Source of the DNA: Flavobacterium psychroterrae
Lineage (GTDB): Bacteria; Bacteroidota; Bacteroidia; Flavobacteriales; Flavobacteriaceae
DNA length: 64,000 nucleotides
Reading direction: 5' to 3'
Assembly (NCBI RefSeq): GCF_018380615.1
Contig: NZ_JAGYVZ010000008.1
Coordinates: 62,001-126,000, forward strand
Shown here piece after piece: positions 63,680-64,000 of this stretch. The position numbers were made by a program, and so were the translations under genes. Every line of letters begins with the position of its first letter. Position 1 is the stretch's first letter. Below the pieces are notes generated by a model. That model saw only the letters and a program-made list of their open reading frames with translations, did not search any database and had not been told where the DNA came from.

Positions 63680-64000
63680 TCATCCTTTAAACTTCCCAAA
63701 ATGCCATAAGACACCGGACGGATCGTGTAAAAAACATTCGCTTCCCCAATCTAAATGGCGCGTTGGAGTTAATTTCACACCGTATTTCTCAGTTAGATTT
63801 AAAGCTAATAACTGATTGTAATAGTAATCAACATCCTCAACTTCAAGAAAAATCATTGTGTTTTCATTCCAGCTTTTCTCATAATAATCCTGAAGATAAA
63901 AAGCGAGTTCTCCCGTTTTAAAAACAGAAAAATTATTTTCTAAAATGGTTTCTTCAAAACCTAAATCACGGTAAAAACTTCTTGAAATTTCAAAATCTTT
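63680..64000 (-). CDS. VOC (glyoxalase/dioxygenase-like) protein, 5'-truncated at window end
   Basis: The minus-strand frame is open to the window edge and gives 106 visible residues: KDFEISRSFYRDLGFEE, then FKTGELAFYLQDYYEKSW, IFLEVEDVDYYYN, and a stop after HDPSGVLWHFGKFKG. These are the beta-alpha-beta-beta-beta halves of a VOC fold with the usual LGF and DPSG motifs. Members are glyoxalases, dioxygenases or antibiotic-binding proteins; the truncated view cannot decide. The missing N-terminus lies beyond 64000. Confidence 0.9.
   Translation of the reverse strand, partial: KDFEISRSFYRDLGFEETILENNFSVFKTGELAFYLQDYYEKSWNENTMIFLEVEDVDYYYNQLLALNLTEKYGVKLTPTRHLDWGSECFLHDPSGVLWHFGKFKG

Overview
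The window is AT-rich chromosomal DNA from a Bacteroidota bacterium, almost certainly a Flavobacterium-like flavobacterium. The evidence is SusC/SusD pairs, MKK-type signal peptides and lipoproteins, TTG-N20-TAnnTTTG promoters, a Rho factor with a long low-complexity insert, and intergenic spaces full of dispersed palindromic repeats. I see no tRNA, rRNA, CRISPR array or intact insertion sequence.

Positions 1-20,050 form an organosulfate-utilisation locus. It has two SusC/SusD outer-membrane uptake pairs (the first cut by the window edge), three exported or membrane-anchored Cys-type sulfatases, and a putative sulfate exporter of the YeiH/PSE family placed between two of the sulfatases. It also holds a DUF1254/DUF1214 pair (the second frameshifted), a 39-residue membrane peptide, a sterol-desaturase-family hydroxylase and an exported rhodanese-thioredoxin fusion. 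There are no glycoside hydrolases, so this does not look like a normal polysaccharide locus; the inferred substrate is a sulfate ester, possibly lipophilic.

Positions 20,100-29,000 carry amino-acid and peptide metabolism: ornithine aminotransferase (rocD), an Lrp/AsnC regulator, an exported cyanophycinase, a penicillin-acylase-type hydrolase, a dienelactone hydrolase and an M28 peptidase. A perfect 16-bp inverted repeat lies just upstream of the rocD promoter. Positions 29,300-37,400 are more housekeeping: rho, a DUF4293 protein, a two-component pair, a YfcE-like phosphodiesterase, truA and an ABC exporter.

The most striking gene is at 37,591-37,881. It encodes a signal-peptide-bearing protein whose mature part is about 72% identical to eukaryotic ubiquitin by my hand alignment. 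All seven ubiquitin lysines and the Ile44 patch are kept, but the C-terminal Gly-Gly is lost and four cysteines are gained. It has its own flavobacterial promoter and terminator, and it sits between the intact 3' end of the ABC exporter gene and a decayed second copy of that 3' end, which marks an insertion or duplication. A NUMOD4/HNH-like gene follows. The closest precedent I know is the secreted BfUbb ubiquitin of Bacteroides fragilis, reported to act in intraspecies antagonism.

Positions 39,000-64,000 hold mostly accessory single genes: lpdA, an ankyrin/DUF2314 protein, a SymE-like toxin-family protein, an arginase-family enzyme, a lipoprotein carbonic anhydrase, acetyltransferases, DUF1801 proteins, an M14 peptidase, an NmrA/AraC pair, a racemase, a beta-lactamase-family hydrolase, an MBL-fold enzyme, a frameshifted lactonase, a LOG-family protein, a 2H phosphoesterase and a partial VOC protein. 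Many of the gaps contain tandem or palindromic repeats.
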